Source of the DNA: Odoribacter sp036657595
GTDB lineage: Bacteria; Bacteroidota; Bacteroidia; Bacteroidales; Marinifilaceae
DNA: 48,054 nucleotides
Direction: 5' to 3'
Assembly (NCBI GenBank): GCA_036657595.1
Contig: JAVXFZ010000013.1
Span: 1-48,054, forward strand
This document shows, piece after piece, positions 1 to 9,026 of the stretch. Position 1 is the first letter of the stretch; the number at the start of each line of letters is the position of its first letter. Under the pieces are notes generated by a model. The model was given only the letters and a program-made list of their open reading frames with translations. It was not told the origin of the DNA and made no database searches. A program made the translations under genes and the position numbers.

Positions 1-34
1 AGGCTCTTTTATATAAACAATAAGAAATGTCAAT

Positions 35-1741
35 CTATGAAATCTTAGAATTGACAATTTGTAATATTTCTACCTCCAATTGATTGGCTTTTTCTACGAT
101 CTTTTCGCCTTCTTTTATGATATGGGCAGCAAATTCTTTGTCTTCAAGTCCGGCAGCATTGATCTTGACATTTAAGAAGGCTCCCATCACTCCTGCACGG
201 GCAGCTAATGCACCAACTCCTGCATCGGTAACTGAATTTGGATTTCCAATTTCCGCCATTGCTTTCGCCACAGCCATTGATTCATAACACATTTTCATTG
301 TTTTGAATGGAACCTCCGTTGCAAAGCGGGTAGCTTCTTGTACAGCTTCTTGACGAGCTATTTTGTCTTCAGCCGTTTTTTTAGGAAGACTGAATGCATC
401 CATAATCTTGTTGAAAGCATTTGTATCTTCGTCAACTAATTTAATTAAGTCGGTTTGGAATGATTTTCCTTGCTCAGCCCAGTCGCTAAATTCTTCCCAA
501 CGTTCATCCCAACCACGCTTGTGAGCAGAAAGATTAGCTACCATTGAGCCCAAAGCTGCTCCTAAAGCACCCATATAGGCAGAGATCGAACCACCACCGG
601 GAGCAGGAGATTCTGATGCTGTTTCATTGGCAAAGTCTGTCAAAGTCATATCAATCAGTTTCTTTTTCCCTTTTGAAGCTTCTTCTTCAAGGATGTATTC
701 GATAATTTTTTTCTTCGGATCAAAGGGGTAAAGTTCATCTAAACCCAATGATTTGATGGCAATTTTAATTAATTCTTGATCAGAGATTCCCGTAGAGCGT
801 TGTTGCTTCCGTAGAAAATAACGTCCGGCATCTAACATTGCTTGCAAGGGAAGTACACCGACAAGTTCAGAACCTGTAACACGAATTCCTCGGTCAGCTG
901 CTTTCCGACATACTTCATCAAAAGCTTCGTGCATAGAGGTAATGGAAATATCGGTCAGGTTCATAGAAATTTGAGCAATACCATATTCTTCAATAAACCA
1001 TCCGATGGCTTTTACTGATTTCAAGGTTCCCGGAACCATCACAGCTTTTCCGTTTTCATCTAATACCTTTTTTCCGGTAATAGGATTACCTTCCCGTTTT
1101 ACTCGTCCGCGTTCACGTACATCAAAAGCAATAGAATTAGCCCGACGGGTAGAAGTTGAGTTCAAGTTCACATTATATGCTACAAGGAAATTACGGGCAC
1201 CAACAGCCGTTGCACCGGTTTTGGCTGTCCAGGCGTTTAATTCGCGAGGACCAAAGTCAGGATGCCATTTTTCGCTGGAAAGTCTTTCACCCAAAGCTTC
1301 ATATTCACCGGATCTGCAAGTAGCTAAATTTCTGCGTTCAGGAACGAAAGCCGCACTTTCATAACAATATACGGGAACATTTAATTCTTCGCCGATTCGT
1401 TTGGCCAATTTACGGGCATATTCAACTGTTTCTTCCATCGTAATATTGGAGACCGGAACCAACGGACAAACATCAGTCGCACCAAAGCGGGGATGAGCAC
1501 CTTTGTGTTTGGTCATATCAATCAATTCTGCAGCCTTTTTCACAGCTCTGAAAGCAGCTTCACAAATAGGTTCCGGTTCGCCGACCATTGTCACCACAGT
1601 TCTGTTGGTTGCTTTTCCCGGATCAACATCAATCACGCTAATTCCTTCTACTGTCTTCATTGCATCAGTGATCTGTTCGATGATATGCATATCATTTCCC
1701 TCACTGAAATTAGGTACACATTCAATAAGTTGTTGTTTCAT
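35..1741 (-). CDS. ftcD: Bifunctional glutamate formimidoyltransferase / formimidoyl-THF cyclodeaminase
   Basis: The enzyme takes the formimino group from N-formimino-glutamate onto tetrahydrofolate and then releases ammonia to give methenyl-THF, the last step of histidine degradation to glutamate. The 568-residue protein has an N-terminal transferase domain (starts IECVPNFSEGND, about residues 5-300) and a C-terminal cyclodeaminase domain (from about residue 365, with the glycine-rich SPAPGGGSISA segment). The length fits the fused form known from animals and Bacteroides. It begins 43 nt after the hutI stop on the same strand, so the two are very likely one operon. The stop lies close to the window edge, so further hut genes may follow outside. 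The fusion is read directly from the sequence; the pathway role is family knowledge. Confidence 0.95.
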   Translation of the reverse strand: MKQQLIECVPNFSEGNDMHIIEQITDAMKTVEGISVIDVDPGKATNRTVVTMVGEPEPICEAAFRAVKKAAELIDMTKHKGAHPRFGATDVCPLVPVSNITMEETVEYARKLAKRIGEELNVPVYCYESAAFVPERRNLATCRSGEYEALGERLSSEKWHPDFGPRELNAWTAKTGATAVGARNFLVAYNVNLNSTSTRRANSIAFDVRERGRVKREGNPITGKKVLDENGKAVMVPGTLKSVKAIGWFIEEYGIAQISMNLTDISITSMHEAFDEVCRKAADRGIRVTGSELVGVLPLQAMLDAGRYFLRKQQRSTGISDQELIKIAIKSLGLDELYPFDPKKKIIEYILEEEASKGKKKLIDMTLTDFANETASESPAPGGGSISAYMGALGAALGSMVANLSAHKRGWDERWEEFSDWAEQGKSFQTDLIKLVDEDTNAFNKIMDAFSLPKKTAEDKIARQEAVQEATRFATEVPFKTMKMCYESMAVAKAMAEIGNPNSVTDAGVGALAARAGVMGAFLNVKINAAGLEDKEFAAHIIKEGEKIVEKANQLEVEILQIVNSKIS

Positions 1742-1784
1742 TTTTTTATAATTTGTTTTTTTGATGATTCATTTTATATTTATA

Positions 1785-3038
1785 TTAAAATTGTTCTCCT
1801 TTTAGGAATATAGCTTCAATTAAATTTGCCGTATAGGCATAAGGAAGATATTCTATTCCCGAAATAGGAGTTGTAATATAAAAATTAGCAAGTTTACCAA
1901 CAGCGATGCTGCCCACTTCTTCTTCAGCTCCCATAGCATAAGCCGTATTGATAGTGGTTGCATTGATTACTTCTTCAGGTAGCATTTTATAATTAACACA
2001 GCCTAAAGACATAATGAATTTCATATTTCCGGAAGGAGAGGAGCCCGGATTATAATCAGATGCCAGAGCTACCGGCAATCCTGCTTGTATCATTTTGCGT
2101 ATGGGAGAATATGGCATATTCAAGAAGAATGCAGCCCCGGGCAATACGGTTGGCATTGTTTCGCTATTTAGTAGACAGGCTATTTCTTCATCTCCGACAT
2201 ATTCAAGGTGATCGACGGAAAGAGCATTGTATTTCACTCCAACTTGTATACCACCCGAATAGTCTAATTCATTAGCGTGGATCTTCGCACGCATCCCATA
2301 CTTCATTCCGGCATTTAGCATACGATCTGTATCTTCCACCGTGAAAAATCCTTTATCACAAAACACATCAATATAATCGGCTAATTCTTCACCTGCAATG
2401 GTTGGGATCATTTCATTAATGATCAAGTTCACATATTCGGTTTGCCGACCTTTATATTCTGCAGGCACAGCGTGTGCACCCAGAAAGGTTGATTTAATTA
2501 AAAGAGGTGTTTCTTCACGCAAACGACGGGTGACACGTAGCATTTTTAATTCACTTTCAGTATCGAGACCGTAACCGCTTTTAATTTCTACGGCTCCTGT
2601 ACCAAATCCGGCAATTTCTTGAATCCGATCGTATGCGGCTTCAAAAAGCTCTTCTTCTGAAGCTTTGCGGATACGTTCGGCAGAATTAAGAATACCCCCG
2701 CCACGTTTGGCAATTTCTTCATAGGACAGTCCCCTGATTTTGTCAATATATTCAATTTCCCGACTTCCGGCATAGACCAAATGGGTATGTGAATCGCAAA
2801 AAGAAGGCATCACCAATCTACCTGTTGCGTCTATTTCTTTTACTACGTCACCTCCCGCATAGATAGCATCTGTGTTTAGATCTTCCATTCGACCAAATCC
2901 GGCGATTTTATCATCTTCGATCAATAGATAGGCATTGGAGATACTATCTAAATGCGCCATATCTTTACCGGCAACCCATTTTCGGGGAGCTTTTTCTGTT
3001 TGCACCAATTGCTTGATGTTTAAAACTAACGTTTTCAT
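1785..3038 (-). CDS. hutI: Imidazolonepropionase
   Basis: This amidohydrolase opens the ring of imidazolone-5-propionate to N-formimino-glutamate, the third step of histidine breakdown, in the cytoplasm. The 417-residue length is typical. Visible family marks are the metal-binding HTH motif at about residues 84-86 (FCDSHTHLVYAG), the HANELDYSGG segment and the later DHLEY histidine. It precedes ftcD by 43 nt on the same strand, and its product is the FtcD substrate, so the order agrees with the pathway. The 213 nt upstream hold only an imperfect TAnnTTTG-like box (3058-3065), so the promoter is not settled. Confidence 0.95.
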   Translation of the reverse strand: MKTLVLNIKQLVQTEKAPRKWVAGKDMAHLDSISNAYLLIEDDKIAGFGRMEDLNTDAIYAGGDVVKEIDATGRLVMPSFCDSHTHLVYAGSREIEYIDKIRGLSYEEIAKRGGGILNSAERIRKASEEELFEAAYDRIQEIAGFGTGAVEIKSGYGLDTESELKMLRVTRRLREETPLLIKSTFLGAHAVPAEYKGRQTEYVNLIINEMIPTIAGEELADYIDVFCDKGFFTVEDTDRMLNAGMKYGMRAKIHANELDYSGGIQVGVKYNALSVDHLEYVGDEEIACLLNSETMPTVLPGAAFFLNMPYSPIRKMIQAGLPVALASDYNPGSSPSGNMKFIMSLGCVNYKMLPEEVINATTINTAYAMGAEEEVGSIAVGKLANFYITTPISGIEYLPYAYTANLIEAIFLKGEQF

Positions 3039-3182
3039 AGCTTATTTTTTATCGGGACAATTTTATGATTTGCCTCCGGATGATACATTTTATGATTTCA
3101 CCATTATGGCAGCGAAAATATTAAAAAAAACTAATAAAACCGCTGTTTAAAGGATATTTAAAACGTTTTCTATTCAGAAATG

Positions 3183-3210
3183 ATGTTTTTTATCATCTTT
3201 CAAAAAACAT
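3183..3210 (-). terminator. AT-rich hairpin after rodA
   Basis: A 9-bp inverted repeat (ATGTTTTTT at 3183-3191 and its complement at 3202-3210) lies 40-70 nt past the rodA stop on the minus strand. It is all A/T except one pair, so it is a weak candidate for the end of the purH-mre-rodA operon. Nothing else was recognised between hutI and rodA (3039-3251). Confidence 0.3.
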
Positions 3211-3251
3211 TTTATTGAGCCGATCAATTTATTTCTTTTATTTTAGGTAAT

Positions 3252-4673
3252 TTAGCTGAATACCTGCAAACGATTTGCATCCAAACGTAGAAAAATAAAA
3301 ATCAATATAGTAAAAGCCCATAATGAAGAACCGCCATAACTGAAAAAGGGGAGAGGAATACCAATAACGGGAGCTACTCCAATGGTCATTCCTACATTTA
3401 TGGCAAGGTGGAAAAACAGAATACTGGCAACTCCATAACCGTATATTCGGGAGAAATCCGATCGCTGACGCTCAGCCAAACTGATAATCCGTAGAATAAA
3501 TGCCATTAACAAACCGACGACTAACGTCGAACCAATAAATCCCCATTCTTCGCCAACTGTACAGAAGATAAAGTCTGTACTTTGTTCCGGAACAAAATTA
3601 TATTTAGTTTGTGTTCCTTGCAGAAAACCTTTTCCCAAAATACCACCTGAACCGATAGCTATTTTAGATTGATTGACATTATACCCGGCACCGTTCAGGT
3701 CTGTTTCAATACCCAACAAATCATTAATACGGTCTTTTTGATGTGATTGTAGTTTATCAAAAGCATAATTTACCCCGACGGTAGCTCCGATACACATCCA
3801 CGAGGCTATTAACACCAATATTATATATTTCATCCGTCTTTTATAAATAAAAAAAATACCGATGATACCAGTCAGTAAATACGAAAAGAGGAGAAGATGA
3901 TAGTTTTCAATATGAATATCAAACAACCACTTTAGAAACAACAAGAAAATAAAAAGTCCAAATAGAAAAATTATAATTCGATAAAATTCCTGTTTATTCT
4001 GCCTAAAATAAAGAAATGCTATCAATGATCCGCCGATGATAATAGATAATATCGTTATAGGGGGATAGAGTAGTGTGAAAATAAAAATAGCTATTGCAAT
4101 GAAACACAACAATAGTATAGATCCGTGCAAACCTTCCCGATACATAACCAGAATAAAAGAGCTGTAAACCAATGCCGAACCGGTATCATTTTGTAATAAG
4201 ATTAATACTGCCGGAATGATCAGCAATATTCCAATAATGAATAAGCTTCCGAACTGCATCATCTTAAATCCGTTTCGACTCATTACGTTCGAAATAGCCA
4301 GACAAGTGGCAAATTTAGCAAATTCAGCCGGCTGAATGCGTATGTCTCCTAATTCAAACCAAGAACGAGCACCATTCACCATTGTACCAAATAATAAAAC
4401 CCCCACCAATAATCCAATTGTAAGTCCATAAATCACAAGTGAAAATGCGGTAAAAAATTTACTATCGGTCATTACAATAAAAAAAGCGAGTATAAATGCC
4501 GCCCCAATCCATAATAATTGTTTTCCGTATTTCTGTGAAATATCAAAGATGCTGCTATGTGAATCATCATAGACAGCCGCGTAAATATTTACCCAGCCCA
4601 TAAATACTAATACTGTATACATAAATATGGAAAGCCAGTCTATATTTTTGATTAATTCAGATTGTCTGTTCAT
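3252..4673 (-). CDS. rodA: Rod-shape SEDS glycosyltransferase RodA
   Basis: RodA polymerises lipid II glycan strands for lateral wall growth together with the transpeptidase PBP2. The 473-residue protein is almost entirely membrane segments and carries SEDS signatures: the GARSWFELGDIRIQPAEFAK segment, and near the end GIPLPFFSYGGSS. It is about 100 residues longer than the Escherichia coli protein; the extra length is a hydrophobic block around residues 200-310, which I read as additional transmembrane helices. It follows mrdA by 43 nt and is the last gene of the purH-mreBCD-mrdA-rodA run. FtsW is the paralogue to exclude, but the mrdA/mre context argues for RodA. Confidence 0.95.
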   Translation of the reverse strand: MNRQSELIKNIDWLSIFMYTVLVFMGWVNIYAAVYDDSHSSIFDISQKYGKQLLWIGAAFILAFFIVMTDSKFFTAFSLVIYGLTIGLLVGVLLFGTMVNGARSWFELGDIRIQPAEFAKFATCLAISNVMSRNGFKMMQFGSLFIIGILLIIPAVLILLQNDTGSALVYSSFILVMYREGLHGSILLLCFIAIAIFIFTLLYPPITILSIIIGGSLIAFLYFRQNKQEFYRIIIFLFGLFIFLLFLKWLFDIHIENYHLLLFSYLLTGIIGIFFIYKRRMKYIILVLIASWMCIGATVGVNYAFDKLQSHQKDRINDLLGIETDLNGAGYNVNQSKIAIGSGGILGKGFLQGTQTKYNFVPEQSTDFIFCTVGEEWGFIGSTLVVGLLMAFILRIISLAERQRSDFSRIYGYGVASILFFHLAINVGMTIGVAPVIGIPLPFFSYGGSSLWAFTILIFIFLRLDANRLQVFS

Positions 4674-4716
4674 TGTTCATTTTATCTTAAGTCCATTGAC
4701 TGTTCTTTGGTATTCT

Positions 4717-6576
4717 TTAATCTCCTTGATTTGCTTTCGCTTTTTTTATTTCTGCCTGTTCTTCTTTACTTGGTAGATTTATCAGGCTGGAAGATTTCAT
4801 TCGTTGGTCGACTTCTTTTTTCTTCTCGGAAATTTTCCCTTTTAAATATTTCTCCATCAATAAGCCTGCGATGGGACACGCGTAGGTTGCTCCCCATATA
4901 CCATTCTCAACATATACCGCGATGGCAATCTTTGGATTCTCTCGTGGTGCAAAAGCCATAAATACCGAATGATCAGCACCGTGTGGATTTTGTACCGTAC
5001 CGGTTTTTCCACAGACAATAATAGAATCAATACCCGCACCACGTGCCGTACCGGCGGCAGCCGCCATTTCCATTCCGTCAATGACAATTTCAAAATTTGA
5101 TGCGTCAATGGGAATCGTATGTTTTTTAACTTGATTTGGAAAACCTTCAATCGGACGCACAATGTGTGGGGTGATATAATATCCTCGATTAGCAATACAA
5201 GCGGCCATGTTGGCAATTTGCAAGGGAGTGATCAACAATTCCCCCTGACCGATGGATATAGACATAATATAAGTCCATTTCCAATTTTGTGTTTTATACA
5301 CCCGGTCATAATAATCTTGAGAAGGTACTGAGCCACTTAATTCATTAGTAAAATCAGGGCATATTTTTTGTCCCAATCCAAATGATGTAATATATTCTCT
5401 CCATTTGCCGTAAGCGTCCCTGACAGTTCCGGGACTACCATTTTCCAATATTCTGCGCCATACATTCACATAATAAGGATTACAGGAATTTTGTATAGAA
5501 TGTCGCAAATCAAGGGGAGATGCGTGATTGTGACAACCCATCCTCAAACTTCCGAAAGAATAGCCTTTATGGCATTCAAAACGTGACTCAGCAGTAATCA
5601 CACCTTCCTGCAATCCGATCAAGGCTTGCAATGTCTTAAAAGTTGAGCCCGGAGGGTAGGCAGCCTTTACCGTGCGGTCAAAAAGAGGGAGATTCTCATC
5701 TTCCTGTAATTTCCTATAATTTTTTCCCCGTTCCAAACCGATCAGTAATTGCGGGTCATAACCTGGACTGGAAACTTTCAACAGTATTTCGCCGGTAGAA
5801 GGTTCGATAGCAATGATACCGCCTTTCTTGTTTCGCATTAATTGGTAAGCATATTCTTGCAGTTCGGCATCTAACGTTGTCACTAAGTCATTACCGACAA
5901 TCGCCTGCTTGTCATATTCTCCATTTCGGTAAGAACCTTTGACACGGTTATAATTATCGACCAATAAAATTTTCTCTCCTTTTTCCCCTTTTAGAATGTT
6001 TTCGTAGCTTTTCTCCAATCCGTCAATTCCGATATAGTCGCCCGAAGCGTATGAACTGTCACGGTCAATCATTGATTGGCTCACCTCACCAATATATCCG
6101 AATACATCGGCGGAGTGGGAAACATTATATTTTCGGAGTGTACGGGTTTGCATAAAAAAACCGGCATACTTATAAAGTTTTTCTTGTAAGACAGCATACT
6201 TATTGGCTGTAATCTGAGAAATCAGTATAGATGATTTATAAGGAGAATAACGTCGACATTTCGTTAAATTTTTTACCAACATCTCTTTTTCAATACCCAA
6301 GATAGAAATCAATTCCATCGTATCAAAATCTTTAACTTGACGGGGAATCACCATCAAGTCATAAGCCGGTTGATTTTCAACTAACAATTTCTGGTTACGG
6401 TCATAAATTAACCCACGGGCAGGATATTGTGTAGCTATTCGCTGTGAGTTCAAAATCGCCTTCATCTGAAAAGAGTCATCAATCACCTGCATATAAAATA
6501 AGCGAATGACATATATACAACACACACAGATAATAATGGCGGAAATGACGTTCTTCCGATGTGAGAATTTGTTCAT
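4717..6576 (-). CDS. mrdA: Penicillin-binding protein 2 (elongation transpeptidase)
   Basis: PBP2 cross-links peptidoglycan during rod elongation and activates RodA. The 619-residue protein has one N-terminal membrane anchor (about residues 8-30), a dimerisation/pedestal region beginning with YPARGLIYDRNQ (about 51), and a transpeptidase domain with all three catalytic motifs: STFK at 311-314, SCN at 364-366 and KTG at 523-525. The C-terminal tail after about residue 580 is lysine/glutamate rich and probably disordered. It lies between mreD and rodA, the classical arrangement. A strong hairpin sits in the 66-nt gap from mreD just before its start, which may affect its expression. Confidence 0.95.
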   Translation of the reverse strand: MNKFSHRKNVISAIIICVCCIYVIRLFYMQVIDDSFQMKAILNSQRIATQYPARGLIYDRNQKLLVENQPAYDLMVIPRQVKDFDTMELISILGIEKEMLVKNLTKCRRYSPYKSSILISQITANKYAVLQEKLYKYAGFFMQTRTLRKYNVSHSADVFGYIGEVSQSMIDRDSSYASGDYIGIDGLEKSYENILKGEKGEKILLVDNYNRVKGSYRNGEYDKQAIVGNDLVTTLDAELQEYAYQLMRNKKGGIIAIEPSTGEILLKVSSPGYDPQLLIGLERGKNYRKLQEDENLPLFDRTVKAAYPPGSTFKTLQALIGLQEGVITAESRFECHKGYSFGSLRMGCHNHASPLDLRHSIQNSCNPYYVNVWRRILENGSPGTVRDAYGKWREYITSFGLGQKICPDFTNELSGSVPSQDYYDRVYKTQNWKWTYIMSISIGQGELLITPLQIANMAACIANRGYYITPHIVRPIEGFPNQVKKHTIPIDASNFEIVIDGMEMAAAAGTARGAGIDSIIVCGKTGTVQNPHGADHSVFMAFAPRENPKIAIAVYVENGIWGATYACPIAGLLMEKYLKGKISEKKKEVDQRMKSSSLINLPSKEEQAEIKKAKANQGD

Positions 6577-6597
6577 AACCTTATTATTTGAAAATTC

Positions 6598-6635
6598 AAG
6601 GATTTGGAAAGTTGAATGTCACTTTCCAAATCCTT
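6598..6635 (-). other. Intercistronic hairpin between mreD and mrdA
   Basis: A perfect 15-bp inverted repeat (AAGGATTTGGAAAGT at 6598-6612, complement at 6621-6635, 8-nt loop) fills most of the mreD-mrdA gap. On the transcribed minus strand it is followed by GAATTTTC rather than a clean T-run, so it is a poor intrinsic terminator. It could be an RNA processing or stability element, or a partial terminator that sets the ratio of MreBCD to PBP2/RodA. Confidence 0.6.
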
Positions 6636-6642
6636 AAATAAT

Positions 6643-7149
6643 TTAATTTTGTTTTTTCTTTACCCCAATAAAATAATATAGCGAGATAAAAAATATAGAA
6701 GCGATCGTACTACATCCAATGCGCAACAAAGTAATCAGAATATTATTGAAACTGAAAGCTTCACAAAGGATCAATACAACATTAAAAATAGTGGTAGATA
6801 CCAATATGTATTTAAAAAACCAGCTAAAGTTACTGATATTTTGTTTACCCTGTATATCATCAATCTGTTCACGATTGGCAGTAAGCATCAATAAGCGTGG
6901 ACGGATATAGGCAAGTAAGGTTGTTGCGACGGCGTGGATGCCCATTGTATTGCTTGCCAAATCAACAAACAATCCCAACAAAAAACCAAAGAATAAAATC
7001 GTTGCATTCCCTAAGCGATAAGGTAAAATATAAATGGCTAATATATATATATTAATATATACATAGGAGTGAAGCTGTATATTATCCAATATCCCTAACT
7101 GGATCACCAGCAAAATCAATAAATTTATGAAGAATTTAATGTTACTCAT
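6643..7149 (-). CDS. mreD: Rod shape-determining protein MreD
   Basis: MreD is a small polytopic membrane protein of the elongasome that works with MreC. The 168-residue product is hydrophobic throughout, with about five membrane segments and the semi-conserved GFLLGLFVDLASNTMGIHA region seen in MreD proteins. Sequence similarity in this family is always low, so the call rests on topology, length and position. It overlaps the mreC 3' end by 8 nt, which suggests translational coupling. A 15-bp hairpin follows it before mrdA. Confidence 0.9.
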   Translation of the reverse strand: MSNIKFFINLLILLVIQLGILDNIQLHSYVYINIYILAIYILPYRLGNATILFFGFLLGLFVDLASNTMGIHAVATTLLAYIRPRLLMLTANREQIDDIQGKQNISNFSWFFKYILVSTTIFNVVLILCEAFSFNNILITLLRIGCSTIASIFFISLYYFIGVKKKQN

Positions 7150-7975
7150 TGTTTATATCCTCCAATTCCTGTTTTTCTTGCTTCTTCGTATCGGTGATAA
7201 TATACACATCCGAAATCTTCTTAAAATCAGTTGCCAGTTTCACCTTTATAGTAAGAAAATTAGCCGTCTCCTTGTTGACTGATTCTACATAACCTATTAA
7301 TTCACCTTCCGGGAAAATGGTAGAAAAGCCGGAGGTCACGATGGTATCTCCTTGCACAACGTTAACGTGAAAAGGTATATCATTCAAGAATGAATACCGA
7401 TAATCATTTCCGTCCCATTGCAGAGAGCCGTAATAACCGTTTTTCTTCAATTTAGCAGAAACACGCAGATTTGTATTGATTAATGGAAGAATCTTTGCAT
7501 AATGTTGGCTCACTTTCTCAATCACTCCTACAACTCCCTGTACGGAACAGACCGCCATTTCCGAGCAGATCCCTTCTAAACTTCCTTTGTTGATAGTGAT
7601 ATAATTCTTCGTTTTATTAAAACCGGCATTAATCATCTCCGCAGTTTTATAAAGATAATCCGGTTCAGTCTTTGCAAAATCATTGCAGAGTGTATCATTC
7701 GGATAATCTCGCTTATAGGCTTTCAATTGCTCGATTGTATTCCTCAGTTTGGCGTTTTCATCCAACAATTTCTCGTTTGCCCAGCGCAAAGAAAAATAAT
7801 TATCCATCTCTGTCACTGTCGAAGAAATGGCACCGAAGAAAGATGCAGAGTAGCCTGAAAAAACAGTTCTCTGATAGTTATTATGTAGAACTATCAGAGA
7901 AAAGGAGATGATTTCCAGTATTATAAAAATTATAGTAAAATGATACTTTAGTATCAGTTTTATAATTTCTTTCAC
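7142..7975 (-). CDS. mreC: Rod shape-determining protein MreC
   Basis: MreC links cytoplasmic MreB filaments to the periplasmic wall enzymes. The 277-residue protein has one N-terminal transmembrane helix (about residues 10-30), a short coiled coil (about 60-90, NEKLLDENAKLRNTIEQL) and the periplasmic beta-rich domain with the typical GVVGVIEKVSQHYAKILPLI segment. It starts 22 nt after mreB and overlaps mreD by 8 nt. Codons 25-37 form a perfect 13-bp hairpin followed by six T on the coding strand, which is unusual inside a reading frame and is listed separately. Confidence 0.93.
   Translation of the reverse strand: MKEIIKLILKYHFTIIFIILEIISFSLIVLHNNYQRTVFSGYSASFFGAISSTVTEMDNYFSLRWANEKLLDENAKLRNTIEQLKAYKRDYPNDTLCNDFAKTEPDYLYKTAEMINAGFNKTKNYITINKGSLEGICSEMAVCSVQGVVGVIEKVSQHYAKILPLINTNLRVSAKLKKNGYYGSLQWDGNDYRYSFLNDIPFHVNVVQGDTIVTSGFSTIFPEGELIGYVESVNKETANFLTIKVKLATDFKKISDVYIITDTKKQEKQELEDINNE
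7858..7901 (-). terminator. Terminator-like hairpin inside mreC
   Basis: Within mreC codons 25-37 there is a perfect 13-bp inverted repeat (TTCTCTGATAGTT at 7867-7879, complement at 7889-7901, 9-nt loop). On the transcribed minus strand the stem is followed by CTG and then six T (7863-7858). This has the layout of an intrinsic terminator, placed just after the start of mreC and downstream of mreB. Whether it ends any transcripts is inference. Confidence 0.4.
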
Positions 7976-7997
7976 AGCCTCATATATTGCAACGTTT

Positions 7998-9020
7998 TTA
8001 CCTGATTAAGAATGAGAATCTGTCTACATTCTTAAGAGCAATGCCTGTACCTCTTGCCACAGCCCTTAACGGATCTTCAGCAATATGGAAAGGTATGTTC
8101 AATTTATCGGTAAGACGTTTGTCCAACCCTCTTAATAATGCACCACCGCCGGCTAAATAAATACCTTTATTGACAATGTCGGCATACAATTCAGGAGGTG
8201 TTTGCTCCAAAGCTCCCAAAATAGCGATTTCAATCTTAGAAATCGACTTTTCAAGACAGTGGGCAATTTCCTGATACGACACAGGCACCTCTACCGGTAG
8301 GGAAGTCATTTGATTCGGTCCCTGTACGATAAAATCAGCAGGTGGCTCTTCTAATTCCGACAATGCTGATCCAACGTGGATCTTAATTTGTTCGGCTGTT
8401 CTTTCTCCAATACGGATATTGTGCTGATGGCGCATATATTCCTGAATATCGTCCGTCAAGTCGTCACCGGCAATACGAATCGATTTGTTGCTAACTATAC
8501 CACCTAAAGAAATAACCGCAATTTCAGTCGTACCACCACCTATGTCCACGATCATATTTCCTTCCGGTGCTTCCACGTCCAAACCAATACCCAAAGCGGC
8601 AGCCATCGGTTCATAAATCATATACACATCGCGTCCTCCGGCGTGCTCCGAAGAGTCGCGGACGGCACGCACTTCAACTTCCGTACTTCCGGAAGGTATA
8701 CAAACCACAATACGCAAGGAAGGAGAGAAGAACTTACTGTTCACGCTTGCTATCTTTATCATACCGCGCAACATCTGCTCGGCAGCATTAAAGTCAGCAA
8801 TCACTCCGTCACGCAGCGGACGAATGGTTTTGATATTATCGTGAGTTTTCCCCTGCATCTGCCGAGCTTTTTCTCCGATAGCTATCACTTTTTCTGTCTT
8901 CCTGTCGATAGCGACAATAGAAGGTTCATTCACGACCATCTTGTCATTACAAATAATAATCGTATTAGCTGTTCCTAAGTCAACAGCAATATCTTGTGTC
9001 AAAAACGAAAATAATCCCAT
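7998..9020 (-). CDS. mreB: Rod shape-determining actin homologue MreB
   Basis: MreB forms membrane-associated filaments that orient the elongation machinery. The 340-residue length is standard. The actin-type nucleotide-binding motifs are present: DLGTANT near residue 16 (phosphate 1), DIGGGTTEIAV near 165 (phosphate 2) and LAGGGALLRGLD near 290 (adenosine). The N-terminus MGLFSFLTQDIAVDLG is the usual membrane-binding start. It begins only 6 nt after the purH stop, so it is probably cotranscribed with purH. Confidence 0.97.
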   Translation of the reverse strand: MGLFSFLTQDIAVDLGTANTIIICNDKMVVNEPSIVAIDRKTEKVIAIGEKARQMQGKTHDNIKTIRPLRDGVIADFNAAEQMLRGMIKIASVNSKFFSPSLRIVVCIPSGSTEVEVRAVRDSSEHAGGRDVYMIYEPMAAALGIGLDVEAPEGNMIVDIGGGTTEIAVISLGGIVSNKSIRIAGDDLTDDIQEYMRHQHNIRIGERTAEQIKIHVGSALSELEEPPADFIVQGPNQMTSLPVEVPVSYQEIAHCLEKSISKIEIAILGALEQTPPELYADIVNKGIYLAGGGALLRGLDKRLTDKLNIPFHIAEDPLRAVARGTGIALKNVDRFSFLIR

Positions 9021-9026
9021 TGGTAT

